A stretch of DNA of 64,000 bases from Rhyacichthys aspro. Taxonomy: Eukaryota; Chordata; Actinopteri; Gobiiformes; Rhyacichthyidae. Location: assembly GCA_036850595.1 (NCBI GenBank), contig CM072152.1:14166578-14230577 (forward strand), in the 5' to 3' direction. The translations under genes and the position numbers were made by a program. The notes beneath the pieces were generated by a model. It was given only the letters and a program-made list of their open reading frames with translations, was not told the DNA's origin and made no database searches. Shown here one piece after another: positions 1 through 15,000 of this stretch. The stretch's first letter is position 1; every line of letters begins with the position of its first letter.

Positions 1-3000
1 TCTCTCTCATGCCATTGTTCTCCATTATTACAGTTATGAGATGGCAGCCTGTCTTATTTGAGACATTCAACACATCTAGGAAACCACAGTGATGTTGAAT
101 GCTTGTTAGTTTGATGAGCGCAGAATCGGTGTGAAAAGGAGGGGATTGTGCACTGTGAAATGTGTCATCTGATAACACTTAAAAAGATGCAGTGCTGTGG
201 AGATCAGGCTTTTCTTTTTAAGTGAGAAATTAAAGTGAGGCGGGGTGCTTGGCTACTAAAGGGGGTGAGGGCTATTGATGGTTTCTTGAGGGTTATTGAG
301 GGTTAAAGGCCACATGGATCAAGTACCACTCCCAGGGGTCAGAGAAAAGTGATACTCTACCTGTATTCTGGTGTCCGTCCTCCACAGCCCCACCTTCAAG
401 GTGAATTTGGAACAATTAGAGAGTAAAGACAACAATGCACTCAAACCCACACAACTTGGATTGTGCAGCTTACAACTGTACCAGTATTACTCAGTGCTTA
501 GAGGCTTTACACAGGCTTCAAAATGTTTTGTCAAGTACTACAACTGACACCTAAGATTGACCATGTTAAGGACATTTACATCATTTACATTTGTTTCATT
601 TATGCCATTTCAAAACAAAAGTATGCACATAAAACTGAGGCAACAATAGACAGTTAATGCATTAAAACAAAAATATAGTTAATGTTTGTACCTTTCTTTT
701 CTTTCTTCTCTTCTTCTTCAACACCAGCCCCCAGCAGAGTGAAGATTATCCCAGTCTGTGAGTTGACACCAACAGCAGTGACCACCATGCGCCCTGACCC
801 CTCCATTACATGAGTGCCTGGAGAAAGTGAACAAAGGAGTCTCTTTTTAGTGTGTTTGGGCTTGCTAAAAGTGTCAGTGAGTGTGGCAATTCATTTAAGT
901 AAGAAGCCTGTGTAAAGGCATGCATCTAAATATCTACAAGGTTACAATAAATAATACATTCTATGAAATTAAATTAAATTAAACAAAATTTTAATCAATG
1001 ACTTCCAATTCTTTAAATACATCAACAAATGTTTTGCTGCAGCAAATATTACAGCAATACAAGGCACAAGGTTGATATATAATTAGGTCTGTGCCACTTC
1101 CTGCATCTGAATTTAATTAAACTTCCTTCCGTACACTAATGCCATGGCTGAGACATGTATAATGCATTTTCTCTGAAAAAAAGTAAAACTAACAAAGAAT
1201 CTACTGGGAGTTTACAAACGACTGCCAAAGTTGCCTCCCTGATTTATACCAGTAATACCTTAAATTGGCCAAACCATCAGGAATACAACATATTGGTGTA
1301 TCCAATGTACTGGCAGAAGGTGGTTCAAGCACAAATTGTGCTGCACAGTGTCTTGAAGATTAGATATAAATGCATTAATTGCTTTGGGGCAAAGCAGTGA
1401 GGATAGAGGAGACTTGCCTTGACACGTGAACATATGGTATTTCTAGCAACATACCAGACAAAAGCATGGGGTCTTTGTCTGCAGATTTTTTGACGTGGTC
1501 AGACTCTCCAGTCAGTGACGACTCATCAATCTTTAGGTCATTGCCCTGAATTAAGATTCCATCAGCGGGAAGCAGGTCACCTTCAACAAAAAAACAACAT
1601 GTCATATTTACAGTAGATATTATATAGTAAGCCTCCCTGAAAACTTTTGCAGGTTTTTAAAGTCCAGTTTGGCCTCAGGAGAGATGTATGTGTGGTTCTC
1701 TATGCATATAGGTCCGGCTCCAGTTAATTAATTTTTATTTTTTTTATCATTAACATATTGTACTTTAATATGTTTAATTGCTTGAGGTGGATTTAATAAC
1801 TTTAATCCCCTTCTGGAAATGAGATGGAGGTCTATTTTAGGCTGCTGAACCATGAAAATTACTTTCTAAGGAACAACGCACTAGGCAATCAATGTCTGAT
1901 TAACCAAACTCATCACATAGTGCTTGAAAGTTTGGCAGAGGAATTGGTAAAGCCTTTTTTATTTATATAACCAAAGAATTCACATTTGCCACGACACAGC
2001 AAATATCATTCAACAACATAAAAAAAATGTAATGTCTAATCATTTTCAGCCGTTGCTTACCGTATTTGATCTGTGCGATATCCCCAACCAGTATATCAGC
2101 TACAGGCAGCTGAATGACCTGGCTCCCTCGTACCACCTGGAACTTCTGCTCCTGTTCAATACGACTCTGCAGACCTCGGAACTGTTTCTCCTTTGACCAG
2201 TCATTAAAGGCTGTAACCAGCACCACGCACACCACGGACAACAGGATGGCTGCGCCCTCGATCCAACCGGCCTCGGCCTCGCCCTCGTCCTCTACGCCAC
2301 CCGCTACAGCACCGCAAGCTAAAAACAACAAAAATAATAGAACAAATTTGTACTGACTTGATGCTGGGTCTGGGTCTATGGGTTTTGGACAGGTCACAGG
2401 TTGGCATGGTTCTAGTTATGATGGGAGCACAAAAAACAGCCTATCAATGGACACTGAAACCAGTTACTGTTAAAAATATGCTGATTGATATGGAACTTAT
2501 AGAAATGGAAAAGAATCAACATTTTATTTTTCTCAGGCAATATTTGAATGCTTTTTATGAAGTGTCTTCTGAGCAATAGTGGATACTGTAGCTGTCCATG
2601 GTGCTGAATGTGTGCTATGACAATACCACTTGACCTTCTTTTGTTCAGATGTTGCCAAATACACTTCTGCACATTAGCTTTAACAAATATTAACTTGTAA
2701 ACTGTGACCTAAATCAACAAACAAGAGTTGAGGTGTTTTTATGTCACATATGGCCCATCCATCTATCTGAATATGCTTCCTAATGTAGACTTTTGTTCTG
2801 TTTCTGTGTTGTATGTTGATTTAGTGTATTTAGCACACACATTTTTCTACATAATAAGAGACAAGTTGTATACTTTTTTTTTTTTTTTTACAGCAGATTA
2901 ACAGGGAGCCTGACAGTACATGTATCTTCAGATGCAGATGATCATTAGCATAATGATTTCTAGGAACTCTGATCTTTAAAGTAGTTCATAAGGCAACTAG

Positions 3001-6000
3001 GTTTAAGAGCTGTACACAAATGAGAAAATTAGTAATAAGAATTAGTACTGATAAAAGATAATAAAATAATAAAAGATAAACTAGTGTTCTGCTTGTATTT
3101 TAACCTTTACAACTGCTTTAAAGTGTGCTAAATGAGGACTAGTCCCTCTGGCAGACTAAATGAATTTCATTTCTGTGATAATGCTGGGAGGGAGCCATGA
3201 CTGATGTTGCTGACTCAGCACCTCGTTATGATCTCTGTCTTCATTTCCTGTTTCACGGCTCACGGAGCTGATGTATGGGCATTAGAAGCTCAAGGTTATT
3301 TCTCTACTCAACACTTCATTAACCTTCACAGTACCTCTCCTACACACTTGACACATTCATAAAGTGCAAGTACACACACAAGGCCTCACAAAAATGACCA
3401 CAGTTTTCTGTTAGTCACTTGACCTTTCATAGCAGGTCACAAACAAAGTGCGAGCAGTCTTGCAGTTTAAAAATGTAAGCACTAGTAACGTATCCAGAAG
3501 TGATGTCAGCAGGGTGATGCTATTAGAGCTGTTTACTGTCCACTGCAGTAGAGCACTGATTAAACATGCCTGCCACAGCTCGTCTCTGCAGTTCTGCTTT
3601 GTCCAAACAAACTGATGTGACACTGATGTTTTACTCACATTCTCCGCTGCTCTCTCCTGGAGGGTGGTAGAAGGAGAGGCCCAAGGAAATGAGGGCGGCA
3701 ATCTCCAGAATGATGAGGGTGACATCCTGCAAGGCCTCCCATACCAGCTGTAGGAAGGTTTTTGGCTTCTTTGGAGGTATCAGGTTTTTTCCAAATATTT
3801 CTTTTCTCTTGTCCAGGTCTGGCTGGGCACCTGCAAGACCTGAGAGAACAGACAAAATGGTAAGGTTTGGGCTGGCTTCATACATTTTTATTCTGTTTTT
3901 TATTTAATTTATACCTAGAGACAAGAGCCTAAGTTGTGTTCTACAACTAAAAATAAGACTTTTTTTATCTTAAATTTACAAAGTCATCCACTTTTATTGT
4001 ACACATTGAAGGTAATTTTAATAGCACTTTTAAACTCAGGAATGTGTAATTTCACTGCATTTGTTGACTACAAAATGACACACACATTGCACTGTTAAGG
4101 CACTCTTTTAATTATTTTCCAGATATGACTCTGAATGAGCCTGTTTTGTACATTTACTCTGAAAATAAAGCTGGCTAATAAAATAAAAAGCTAGATTACT
4201 GGGTTCCATCTGGTTACCTTTCACTAAAGTACAGTTATCTGGCAGCGGCGCAGACACAAGCAGTGTGTATTCACCATCTCTCTTCTCCTCTAGCGCCGTT
4301 TCTCTCTCACTTACAACCACAGACATTACCACAGCATTATGTCATGCATGGTGCGTCATCGGGTCTCCCAGGAGTGGCACCAGATCGCACCTGATAACGC
4401 TGCTACAGCACTGTGTTGCTTCACGTGCATTTGTATGACTGTGATTTGACTTTTATAACATGTTCAGTGTGATTGATAAGCCACTGGAGACTGAGAGAAA
4501 AAAAACAGCTGCATGTGGAGGCTAAAGCAAGCAGGAACAATAGACAAAATTGGTTTCATTTGATCAAGAAAGAACGAGTGGGGGATCCAGAAAGGACAGA
4601 AGGAGGGCAGACTGAAAGAGAGCAATTCCCAGCTCCTACGTAGGAGAATGCCCTGGTTACAATTAGATTAGTCTATAAATAGCCTCATTATCCATTCTCT
4701 TTTAATTGTCTCTGTGAGAGGACCTAGCATGCTTCTATTGATCTCTGTGGCTCCATGTTGAATATTGCGCACAAACATTGGTGTGTGTGAGATCGTGTGT
4801 GTTAGAGCAGATCTGAGTCGTGACCACCTTCACGTGCCGAGTATGTGTTTAAGGCTAAGGCTGGTAAGGCATGCAAGCTCAGTAACATTCACTCTAAAAT
4901 AACAAGAGCTCATATAATCAGGTTCTAGCCAGTTCCATTTGGTAGTCTCACACAGGCAGACAGAAATATTTGCACAGATGCACATTTATGCAAACCTAAT
5001 TTAGCTTTATACCTTCTATCTTTAAAAACAGGGTGGGTAGACAAAAAAAAAATCAGCCCTGGCTAATTTTGTACTATTTCTTTAGAGGAAAAAGGGTGCA
5101 GCCAAATGTTCCACGGGACAGCAGTTGTTTAATAATAAAATACAATCCTCCATGGACTCCAAGTGCTTTCTGCTAAGTGATAGGCAGTGAATATATTACC
5201 AAGACACATTTAGCCTTGTTATTAAAAAACTTTACATGTCTTGTCCCTAAATGCCCTTGCAATTTCAGCTAAGATCTGGTAGACTGCTGTAATCAGTCTG
5301 ACTAATCATTGCTTCCTGGAAAAAAAAAAACCTTTCCTACACTAACATTCCTTTCAGGAGAGCCGACGGCTGCTTACTGCTGAGGATTAATTTTTCAGAT
5401 TATGAAACACTGAAGGATAAATAATTTGAGCCCAACTTACTGCCACGAAAAGGGGTTTAACAGGAGTTGAGAGGGCAGAGGAGGTGGTGTAATACAAATG
5501 AGTCACAACATTCTCAGAAAGATTAAGGATGATTGCAGAAGTGTCTTGATGGAGTTCATTAGCAAATAATGAAGACAGATATTTCTAATGAAGAGTTTTT
5601 GCTGTTTTGTTTTGCATTGCATCCACTAAATACACAGTAACTTTATGTAGGTAGAACTAGAACTAGTAACTGTAACTGCTCGTCCTAACTGAACTACTAC
5701 AGAAGAGGCTTTTATTGAGGCTTGGAAGTATGACTTTGAAAATGAAATAGAGATATGTTGTGCATATCACTGACAATAAGACCAAGTGTCAGCTCATGAG
5801 AACAAACAGAGGCATCCTGGTGGGTCGGCAGATTGCTGTAATATTCATGTATCTTGTGTATTAACCCTGCTTATGAATTGGGTTGCATGCTGTGAAATCA
5901 TTTTCTACTTTATACTAAAGACAACCTACTTAAGAAGGTAATTATAAAGCATTGTTACATTAAAACACTTGTTTAATCTTTGACTTCTGGTACAGGTTTG

Positions 6001-9000
6001 ACAGAAAACAGCAGTAAACACCATCATTGCACTATTGCACAGGTGGACTGAGCTTGTTAGACTTTCAACGATAAATACAGACGGTCAATCTAAAGTTAAA
6101 ATAACGTCCTTACACCACATTTTTTCTGTAAGGAAAAGAAGTCAGTAAGTTACATGATGGCATATTTTAACAGTTGGTGCTTTTTGTCATAAGCTAAAAA
6201 TAGATCCCCATGGAAACACTATGCATCCCACTCATCGAGTGGAAATACCCGCAATACTGAACCTTGGAGACTGTATGAATATGTGAAGTATGTACTTCAG
6301 CCTATATACAGTACAGTCCACAACACTTGCAAGCTGAGATGTGACATGAAAAATAGCAGAGGGAAGAAAAGATGTAATGACCTACAAATGTCCTTGAAAA
6401 CTACACGACATAAAAGAACTGTAGATTCATTCTACTTAAAATAAAAATAGGAGTCAAACGATGACTTAAACAGACCTTGTGACAGACTGAACAACATCAT
6501 TTGATTGTTTGATTTGTGTCTTATGCCCACGTCTCATTTCAAATAACTTTCCTGGCCCTCTCTCAATACTAAACACTAGTGGCCAAAGCAAGTTACCATA
6601 GCAACAGGGTTCTCTGATGATGATGATGATGATCATCATCAATGTTGCAAAATATTGATGCACTTTATGCAGCAAATCGATAGCTACAACATGTACGCAT
6701 CTTCTGAAGAGAGAGGCTGCTGGAGGAGGACGACGACAGAAGGCTGACGTGTGACTCACTGAACACAAGAGAGCGACAGACATGGACTGATCTACACTAA
6801 CTCTGTGAATAATAGCTCATCAGCCGCTACAAGGTGGATAATTATCATGCTCTTATTAGATGATGGAGTGATGGAGAAATGTGTCACCATGTCCTTGACA
6901 ATGACCTCCATCAAAATGACACCATTTTATGCCATGAGCCAGAGGTAGTTACTGTAACTATTAGGCTGTGTAAATGACTGAATCTAAGTGAAATAATATA
7001 ATATATATTCTAATAATTATACACAAAAGTAAATGGATTTCAATAATAAAAAAAAAGTTGTGACTGCGCTGGCTTGATCAACTAAAGGTTTCTTTTACAC
7101 ATTCTCTTCTTGGTCCACACTTTTCAGTTTGGCCCGGACAAAGGAGTGTCAGTAGCTTGATTCCTTTTTCTCTTTTAAAACTCTAAAATGACTGAACTAA
7201 GACAAAAAAACAGTACTGCATGACCCATGTCCATCACAGGATCAGATGTGGCCTATACTGAGACACTGTACAATGGATGGCACGTTCTAATAAGTTCTAA
7301 TATTTAAAAATCAGTACATTTAAATATTACATGTATTAATATGCGCAGAACTTGTGACCACACTTAACCAGGAACCATAACTATCAATGAAGCAGAATCA
7401 TGATTGAATTAATAAAAAAACCCCATTAAAACTAAAGAACAGTTGAGCTCCAGAGCAGGTTCTCCAGAATTGCCTCAGCCTCAGAGCTCCTCCTGCAGTG
7501 CTCCTTTAAAGGCACTGATAATCTGTGCACTCCTTTCCTTCGCTGCAGTGAGAGTGCAGACAGACCCAGCAGGGGATGAGCGCTCTCTCTGTGAGGACAG
7601 GCTGATGTGACATGTCTTCAGTGTCGTAACACACATGCAACCCAGCTCTTTTATCTCCAGCCCATTGAGCTGTCGCATTCTCACAGAGCAAACACATTCT
7701 TATGAAGATAAACAACAAGTGAGAAGAGTGGGAAGCTATTCTTTTCTCATTGTGATTTATTGGGACACATATGCACTCTTACATGCAAAAAAACAAGGAC
7801 ATGCATGAACTGTTGGTTCAATCTAAATGGTAATGGGCTGGAAAGTAACACTAAGTGAGTTTGCATTATTCTGTTGTGCTTATATGGACCAACCACTGAT
7901 TCTTTTCAATATGGCTGATTTAGTATTACACTCACTACAAGCAAAAAGTAACAAGTTTGGATTTAAAAGCGCAATAAACAACAGAGAGCCCATTACTTCT
8001 GTGTTTATACTTGTTTCATTAAGTTCATCATTGTGGCATCTACGATTTGGCACATTGATGAAGAGTTGTCAGATTATAAGTTGTTTGTAATGAACCTGAA
8101 TAAAGGAGGATGGGTGCAATGTCTTTAAGAACTCTTCTGGCTGTAATGGCTGATAGCAAGAGTTTGATGTGAGCAGAGGGTTGCAATGGAGACAAACAAC
8201 ACAGAACCTAATGAAAGAGTTTATGGTTCAGTAACACAACTGACTGTTGCCAACTTTGACTATGCTTACATCCAGCTTTAGATGTCGGGAGTGCATCATC
8301 GTATTTAACTTTTGCACCAGATGCAGCTGTGGCTTGATATGGCCATGAATTAAAAGCTTTCGATATGATAAACTATGCTTGGTGTTATATGACCAAGTAG
8401 AGTTATAACCCTAGTCAACACAACACACAACACAAACAGCACAATTGTAGTGTTGCTGCATTTAAGTAAAAAAAAAAAAAAAAAATCAACAGTTTGTGTG
8501 TGTCAGTGGAGGCAGCTGTACAAGTGGGTGGGTTTTGCTGTCAGGCTCTGTGCTCCGTAAGTCTGACTCATGTGAGAGATGGCCGAGTCGAGTGAGAAAA
8601 CACTGCTCACAGCTCGCTTTTTGCTTACACATACCCGATTCCACAGGCTGACTTATTACCTTGTAGACCTCCTTCACAATATGCAATACACTATGGAAAT
8701 ATGTCAAGAATATCTGGATAAAAGTGGTGCTGTGAACGATTTCTTAGGGCTCTACAAGGCAGAATAATGCATCCCACAGTCATTTTGCTAAGCTTTTATG
8801 CTGTGACCCTGAGTATACAGGCTCTTTTGTTTCTATGACGATATTTTATGGAGTTTTATTTTAAAATGTTGAGGAAAAAGCTGTGATTACGCAATCATAA
8901 GCAAGGAAAAAAACATTCCCCACAATTAGAAAATAGCCAAGAGACCTCATAGATGTAGTGAACGCTGTTCATTTCACAGAGTTTGAATACCCAAGGGTTT

Positions 9001-12000
9001 AATTTACACCTCTTGGAAATCTTTTTGGAGTCCTGGCAAGTAGCACAGCACAGAGGGGAAAACAAGAACAACATGTTTGTGAATCACTTCAAATGATGGC
9101 TTTATGTCATTACAGTACACAGTGAGTGGAAATCAGGACAACATAATGATGCTGTAAATAGGGTTTTTTGTAATATATTTTTCTATTATGAACATTTTTC
9201 TAAAAACAGACCGATGGCCATAAATATCACTATTTTAGAGTTTCTTTCTTGACATGTACTGTAATGTGTTCTAACCAGTGTAATATTTTCTTGTAATATT
9301 ATCGTGGGTGCATGCGTTAGATGTAGACTCAACATTAATGAGACATCTGTTTACAGCTTCTGTGAGCTGCGTGGCATGTGTAAGGGACGGGAAAGGAGAA
9401 AGCGAGAGTGTGTTTAGACACAACTGCTTAGTGATAAGGGCAAAGTGTAATAGGGTCAGTAACTTCAGCCTGTAATTCCAGACCATTCAGCCATTTATTT
9501 AATCAATCAACCAACCACACCGGCTTCCCCGATGTTTTAGTCCATCTGTCGATTGCTAATATGTTTTTGTATTGAGGTCATTTGTCAAACATTATCAAAC
9601 TGTTTTGTTTTTTTTCAGTACATCTTAGCATATACAGTGGTCCCTCGTTTATCGCGAGGGTTACGTTCCAAAAATAACCCGCAATAGGCGAAATCCGCAA
9701 AGTAGTCAGCTTTATTTTTTACAATTATTATATATGTTTTAAGGCTGTAAAACCCCTCACCACACACTTTATACACTTTTCTCAGACAGACATTAACATT
9801 TTCTCACATTTCTCTCTTGTTTAAACACTCTCAAAGTTCAAACCTTAGCATCTTCCTTTGCCTTTTGGGGGCGACCGCAGGTGCCTTTGTCGGTGCAGAA
9901 CATTTCGTCGACATTGTGGGTTTTGTCGGGGAGAAAACTTGCAAACATACAGCACTTCAGAGTCACACTGCTAGCGATCGAACATTTATGTAAATTTGGC
10001 AAGACAAACGCGTTCTGTACTGTAGAGGAGACACGGCACGGAGGAGATTGATTGACAATGGTCTACAGTCCCTTAGCCAATCAGGACGCAGAACACAATG
10101 CGCAAGTTCTTCCTTAGCCAATCAGGACGCAGAACACAATGCGAGACCGCAAAAGGTGAACCGCGTTATAGCAGGGGACCACTGTAATACAATAATAATA
10201 ATGTAATGCAATACAATACAATACTCAAAAAAATTATGATAACAATTATATGAATTTTAACTTCGTATAACTCTAATACATTTCAACTGGCAGTCAATGA
10301 CAGTTGGTAAGTGACCTAGACCACTGACAAGGGTTTTGGGAGATTACAACATGCACCACAGCACCTGCATACTGCATACTGATGTAATGATTCTTATTTA
10401 ATTTTTTGACTGTATATTTGGACTATGTTGCTCTGACACTTTCTTTTCATCCTTTAAATAAATATATTATATATATTTTATGGGTACATAATTTTTAGGC
10501 TAACATTGTCCACACAATGAAATCCTGTGCAGTTGCGTGCAAATAAACTGCACTTCTACAGTTGCTATGGTAACAAGTAACACTGAACAAGAGCTGTATA
10601 CACAGTTTTGTCAGGCAATCAGAAACGATTCTGGATGATCAAAAATGACCTATGTCCTTGACGATATGCAAAATGCACAACAGACATTTGACAGGCAATT
10701 ATACATGATTGAATAAAAAAAAGAAGACAATCTCAAGATATTTTTATAGTAAGAGCAGAAAAATATACCCTGGGCCTTTGAAAGTACCCATGCAACGTAC
10801 TTTTGACACTGCAGTCGAACTCAACCATTCTGTTCTGTTCTTCATGCATGCCCACACACAGACAAACAGCTAGCGTCCCCTTGGGAGTGAAAAGGGAGAG
10901 CATCCAGGGCCAAGAGGCTGAAAAGGAGAGTGACAGTGGTCTATCTCCTGTCTCCCATCTGGGTGTCAGTCTCTGGTTTCGCCCCGGGGCTCAGATAAGC
11001 TCCGGACACAATAGGGACAGCTATTAAAATTCAAACTACCACAGAATGTCATGAAATAGTCATGACAGGTAAAGGAAATCTACACACTCGAACGGGGCCC
11101 TTATTGTTTGTCTGCCTGGAAAGTGAAGGGCAAATGCACTGTTTAAAAAATGGCTTGTAACTGTTGAGCTCGATGCCAACCGAAGGAAATGCCAAAAAGC
11201 AATCATTTTAAAATGCTTTACACAGTAATAAAATAAAATCTAAAGGTAAACACAAAGTCCTACCACAGAAGCCTGTTAACACTGTTGCGGGAGGGAGCAA
11301 AAGTATTGATCTGACTGAGCTGCAACGTGACAGAGCTTATGAAACTCCATCCAAAATATTCCATCTGCTGCACAAATGGATGTCTCCCCTTTAAATATTC
11401 CTGACACCGAACAGATGTACCTACACAGTATTAAACACAATTGATTTTTCCACATGCAACTAATCCAAGGCTTGTCATTTGCTGTTAGCAGAGCTGCACT
11501 TCTAATATGCACAACTGTGTTCAGACTATGTGGAATAGAAAGTGATAGAGGCAGCATTTGTAAAAATAATTTTCACTTGGTGAATACTGAATAAGCCTCT
11601 ATGTCATAAAGTAATAGCACAAGCATTACATTTGACTGTTGCTCAAATTAAATGATAGTGTCTGTATGCGCTGAGTAGAATATACTAAATCCAAGAGAAA
11701 ATATAGAATAGCAGAGACTTATACAATGTTGCTTGCGCATTTAAGGAAAGGCAGTGTTGGATTCTGTGCTTTGATCCTTTGCCCTCATAGATCTTTGCAT
11801 TATTAGTTTCTTTGCATTTTTGCCAATGGGCAAGGCACAGCAGAAAACTGTACCTCAACTCTTGGGCATTGTTTGCAAAGTACAAATTTCAAATGTTTAG
11901 TCGACAAGAGAGTATCCATTTAATGATACTGTACCTTTTTAACTGTTTTTCAGTTAGATTTTCTAATACAGAATGTGCATGTTGCAAGTTGATATGATGA

Positions 12001-15000
12001 CTGCGCCCTAAAGCAAGGCAGGGCAGGCTCTGGTTCAAAACGGCATCTGTTCATGTGCCCTTGATATGGAGATGCTGCCTGTCTGCGTTGGCAGCATTGG
12101 TACCACCCTTGCTCTGGCCCGCAGCGGGAAAAGATAAAGGAGAGAGGTCAAATCGGGAAAAGAGCTGACATGGAGAGAAACAGGCCAGTTATAGGCCAAG
12201 ACTCTGCATATCAAGCTAAAAACAAAGCCATGCCTGTCAGTTGCCATCCACATGACAGCCTTCAGCAGCCGGTTCAGATATAGGGCATTTTATAGGACAA
12301 GAAGTTGATATAGATACTGTATATAGTGGTGACCTTGAACCATGGAAAAAATATGGAAGTGTCAGATTCTGGCACAGTGATTTTTGCTCCAGTCTGGCAG
12401 GTTTAGGACTAATATAGATAGACATGTTATATGTCTAATAAATGAAAGCAAGTTGAATTCAAACTAAGAATATTACATTACTAAGAAAATCAATCACTGC
12501 AATCACTGTAAACATAATTACAGTACAGTAAACAGTCCTCAGCATCTACTAACCTTTACATCATACAACAGGCTTCAATTTGATATACTTTCCAATAGTA
12601 CACAGAGACAAACTGCATGGTAGTGTGAGTCAGCACCATGCTCCATGGGAACAGTCCCGTGGAGTCTGTTTTTTTGGAATCCGTCCGTCTAATTCAGTCA
12701 GGCATCCCTTGGGACAGCTGACTTCACTGCCGGACATGCCCAGTGTCTCTATCTGTCAGTGGATTTGGCCATTAATATAAACACAATACATCTTCTGTGC
12801 CACTGCTGCGATACTTCATATCATGGTCATAAAAGCAGTATAATAAAATATATTAAAAAGCACAACTCATCTTAAAGCTTAGATGTTGCTGTCAAACTGC
12901 TGTCGAAAATAAACAGCACACTAGAGAAAACATGAAAGAAACAGATCTAACTATAGCTAAAACAATAGTGGTGTGGCCAGAGGCTTAAGAAATCCAGCTA
13001 CAATAACACAGCAAAGTCCACAGTGTAAGCTATATCATTTTTACTAGCACTTTTTTTCTTACTTATCTTCAGAGCATCAATAACCGACCAGTGGACATTT
13101 ATAGCATCATCAATAAAATGTACAGGCTAAAAGGCTCCTTCGGACAGTGGCACATGGCTTCCCTCAGGCTATCTGCTTAATATTGCATAGAGAGTGGTAC
13201 TGCAGAGTGATTGACCGCCTAACTCAGCCCGCCTCAAGGTCATCGCTGCTACACGGCCGCTGAACACCTGTGTGAGTAGTGTCTAAGAAGAGGGTGTCAT
13301 TTGGCTCCGTCATAGAGCAAAAAGGAAGTGTATCAATTATAATCTGTCCTTTGAGAGCCATCCCTCCCCAGTTCCATTCTCTTCTGTGCCTCTTACAGAA
13401 GATCACTATGGGGAGGAGAGAAGAGTGGAGCAGAGGAGTTGCAGAGCACAAGAAACTGTCCTTATTAAAGAGATGGCAGCTCCATGTGAGAGATCCCTTG
13501 TGGGACAGAGATTAAATAGACTGCGTCAGAGGGGAGCGCGCTTGTGGTGCTGTGACTGGAGGATGCGATTAGCATGATCATTGGGGAGGGATAGATGGAT
13601 GGATAGATGGATGGATGGATGGATGGATGGTGAAATGGGAACATAAAGGAGAGGTGGGAGCCCTACAAATACCAAGAAAAAAGATGTGGACTCATGCTGT
13701 AATACTGCATATACAATTTGGAGGCTCATGGTTTTCTGAGTCATTCAACCTACTTGGATTTGTTCAACTTGTGTTAATGATACTGTTCACAAAATGGTAG
13801 TAATTAGTAGATTTGCTTCATCACAAATGCAGACCCTTTTTAAAGTATTAGTGAAGAAGAAATGTGAATGCAGGAAATAAAATAAAAGTCAATACAATTG
13901 TAGATGAGACAAGATCCATGTCAGAAAAGATTAAGGATCATGCATTTGTGGCTTAGGGACATCCTGTATAGCTTACATGATCAGGACTAAGACCGTATCA
14001 GAGATTTGTCAAAAACTACTTAAACCAGACCTGGTGTTTGGAGTACGGCCAATTGCTGCAGATCTCCTTCAAGATCCAAACACAGGATTACATGTTCTAT
14101 ACAATACAATATCGGGAGCAGGAGCAGAGGGAAAACGAGGATGAAAGATGAGATGGCTGAGCAGCTTCCTGAGCTATGTACAGAATTAAAAAAAAGAGCT
14201 ACACGGAACATAGAGTGCAAGAAATATCGTGTTAGGTTACAAGGTTTATACATCTGGCCAGAGCAGGCTCCTGACTAAAACAAAAGTTGTATGACTATAT
14301 CCCAGTAGCTAAAGAAGGATGGGCTATGCAAGACATATATTATAAAAAGTTATTGTGTGGGAAGGAGGCTGGGATTATTGTCTGTATGGCTCTACTAAAT
14401 AAGTCAAGTGAATTGTTTTGTTTTGTGAGTGTGAGAATTATTAACTAGCTCCCCTGAGAAATAAAAGCTGTATACAATGCATCATGTTTTGCTCTCCAAC
14501 ACTATATTGCTGGAGCAGGCAGAACAGGGCTTCTGATTTACAGATTTACAAGAAACATTCACTTGATTCAATAACTTTTGGTTTCACACAGGAGTAGTTC
14601 TACTTCCTGTCATCGGCTCAGACTAACAATTATAACATGATTGGTTGTGCAAAGGTTGGACGCATCACCACGATTTTTTTTAGCACCTATCTTGACTCTC
14701 TGAATACATAAAAGGACAATTTTGTTCCTTATTAAGCTACTAGTAATATAACAGCACTTCACGTGGACTGTTCATCCTCATTTCTAATTTGTGAAATGAA
14801 ATGACTTAAAATAACTTTTTGTAGTGGTCTGCAAGGTTTAGATATGTCTGGTCTGAGATGAGACAACCTTTAATAAGATAAAGGATGGTTCATTTTATAA
14901 GTTTAAGATATAAAAGCTCTAAATGGTGTGCTAGTTTTTTTTGGGTTTTTTTTAGCACTGTACTGTGTCTGAGTAAAGTGGAAAAAAGAAATGATGAAGG

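Noticed and set aside
4108..4332. Minus-strand 74-codon frame upstream of the second atp2b2 coding exon
   Set aside because: The first and second coding exons already join in phase with the expected PMCA sequence, leaving no room for an extra exon; no similarity to PMCA.
12628..12652. RE1-like sequence GTCAGCACCATGCTCCATGG
   Set aside because: The core is interrupted after CACCATG and does not fit canonical or known split spacing; it is mainly a short palindrome.
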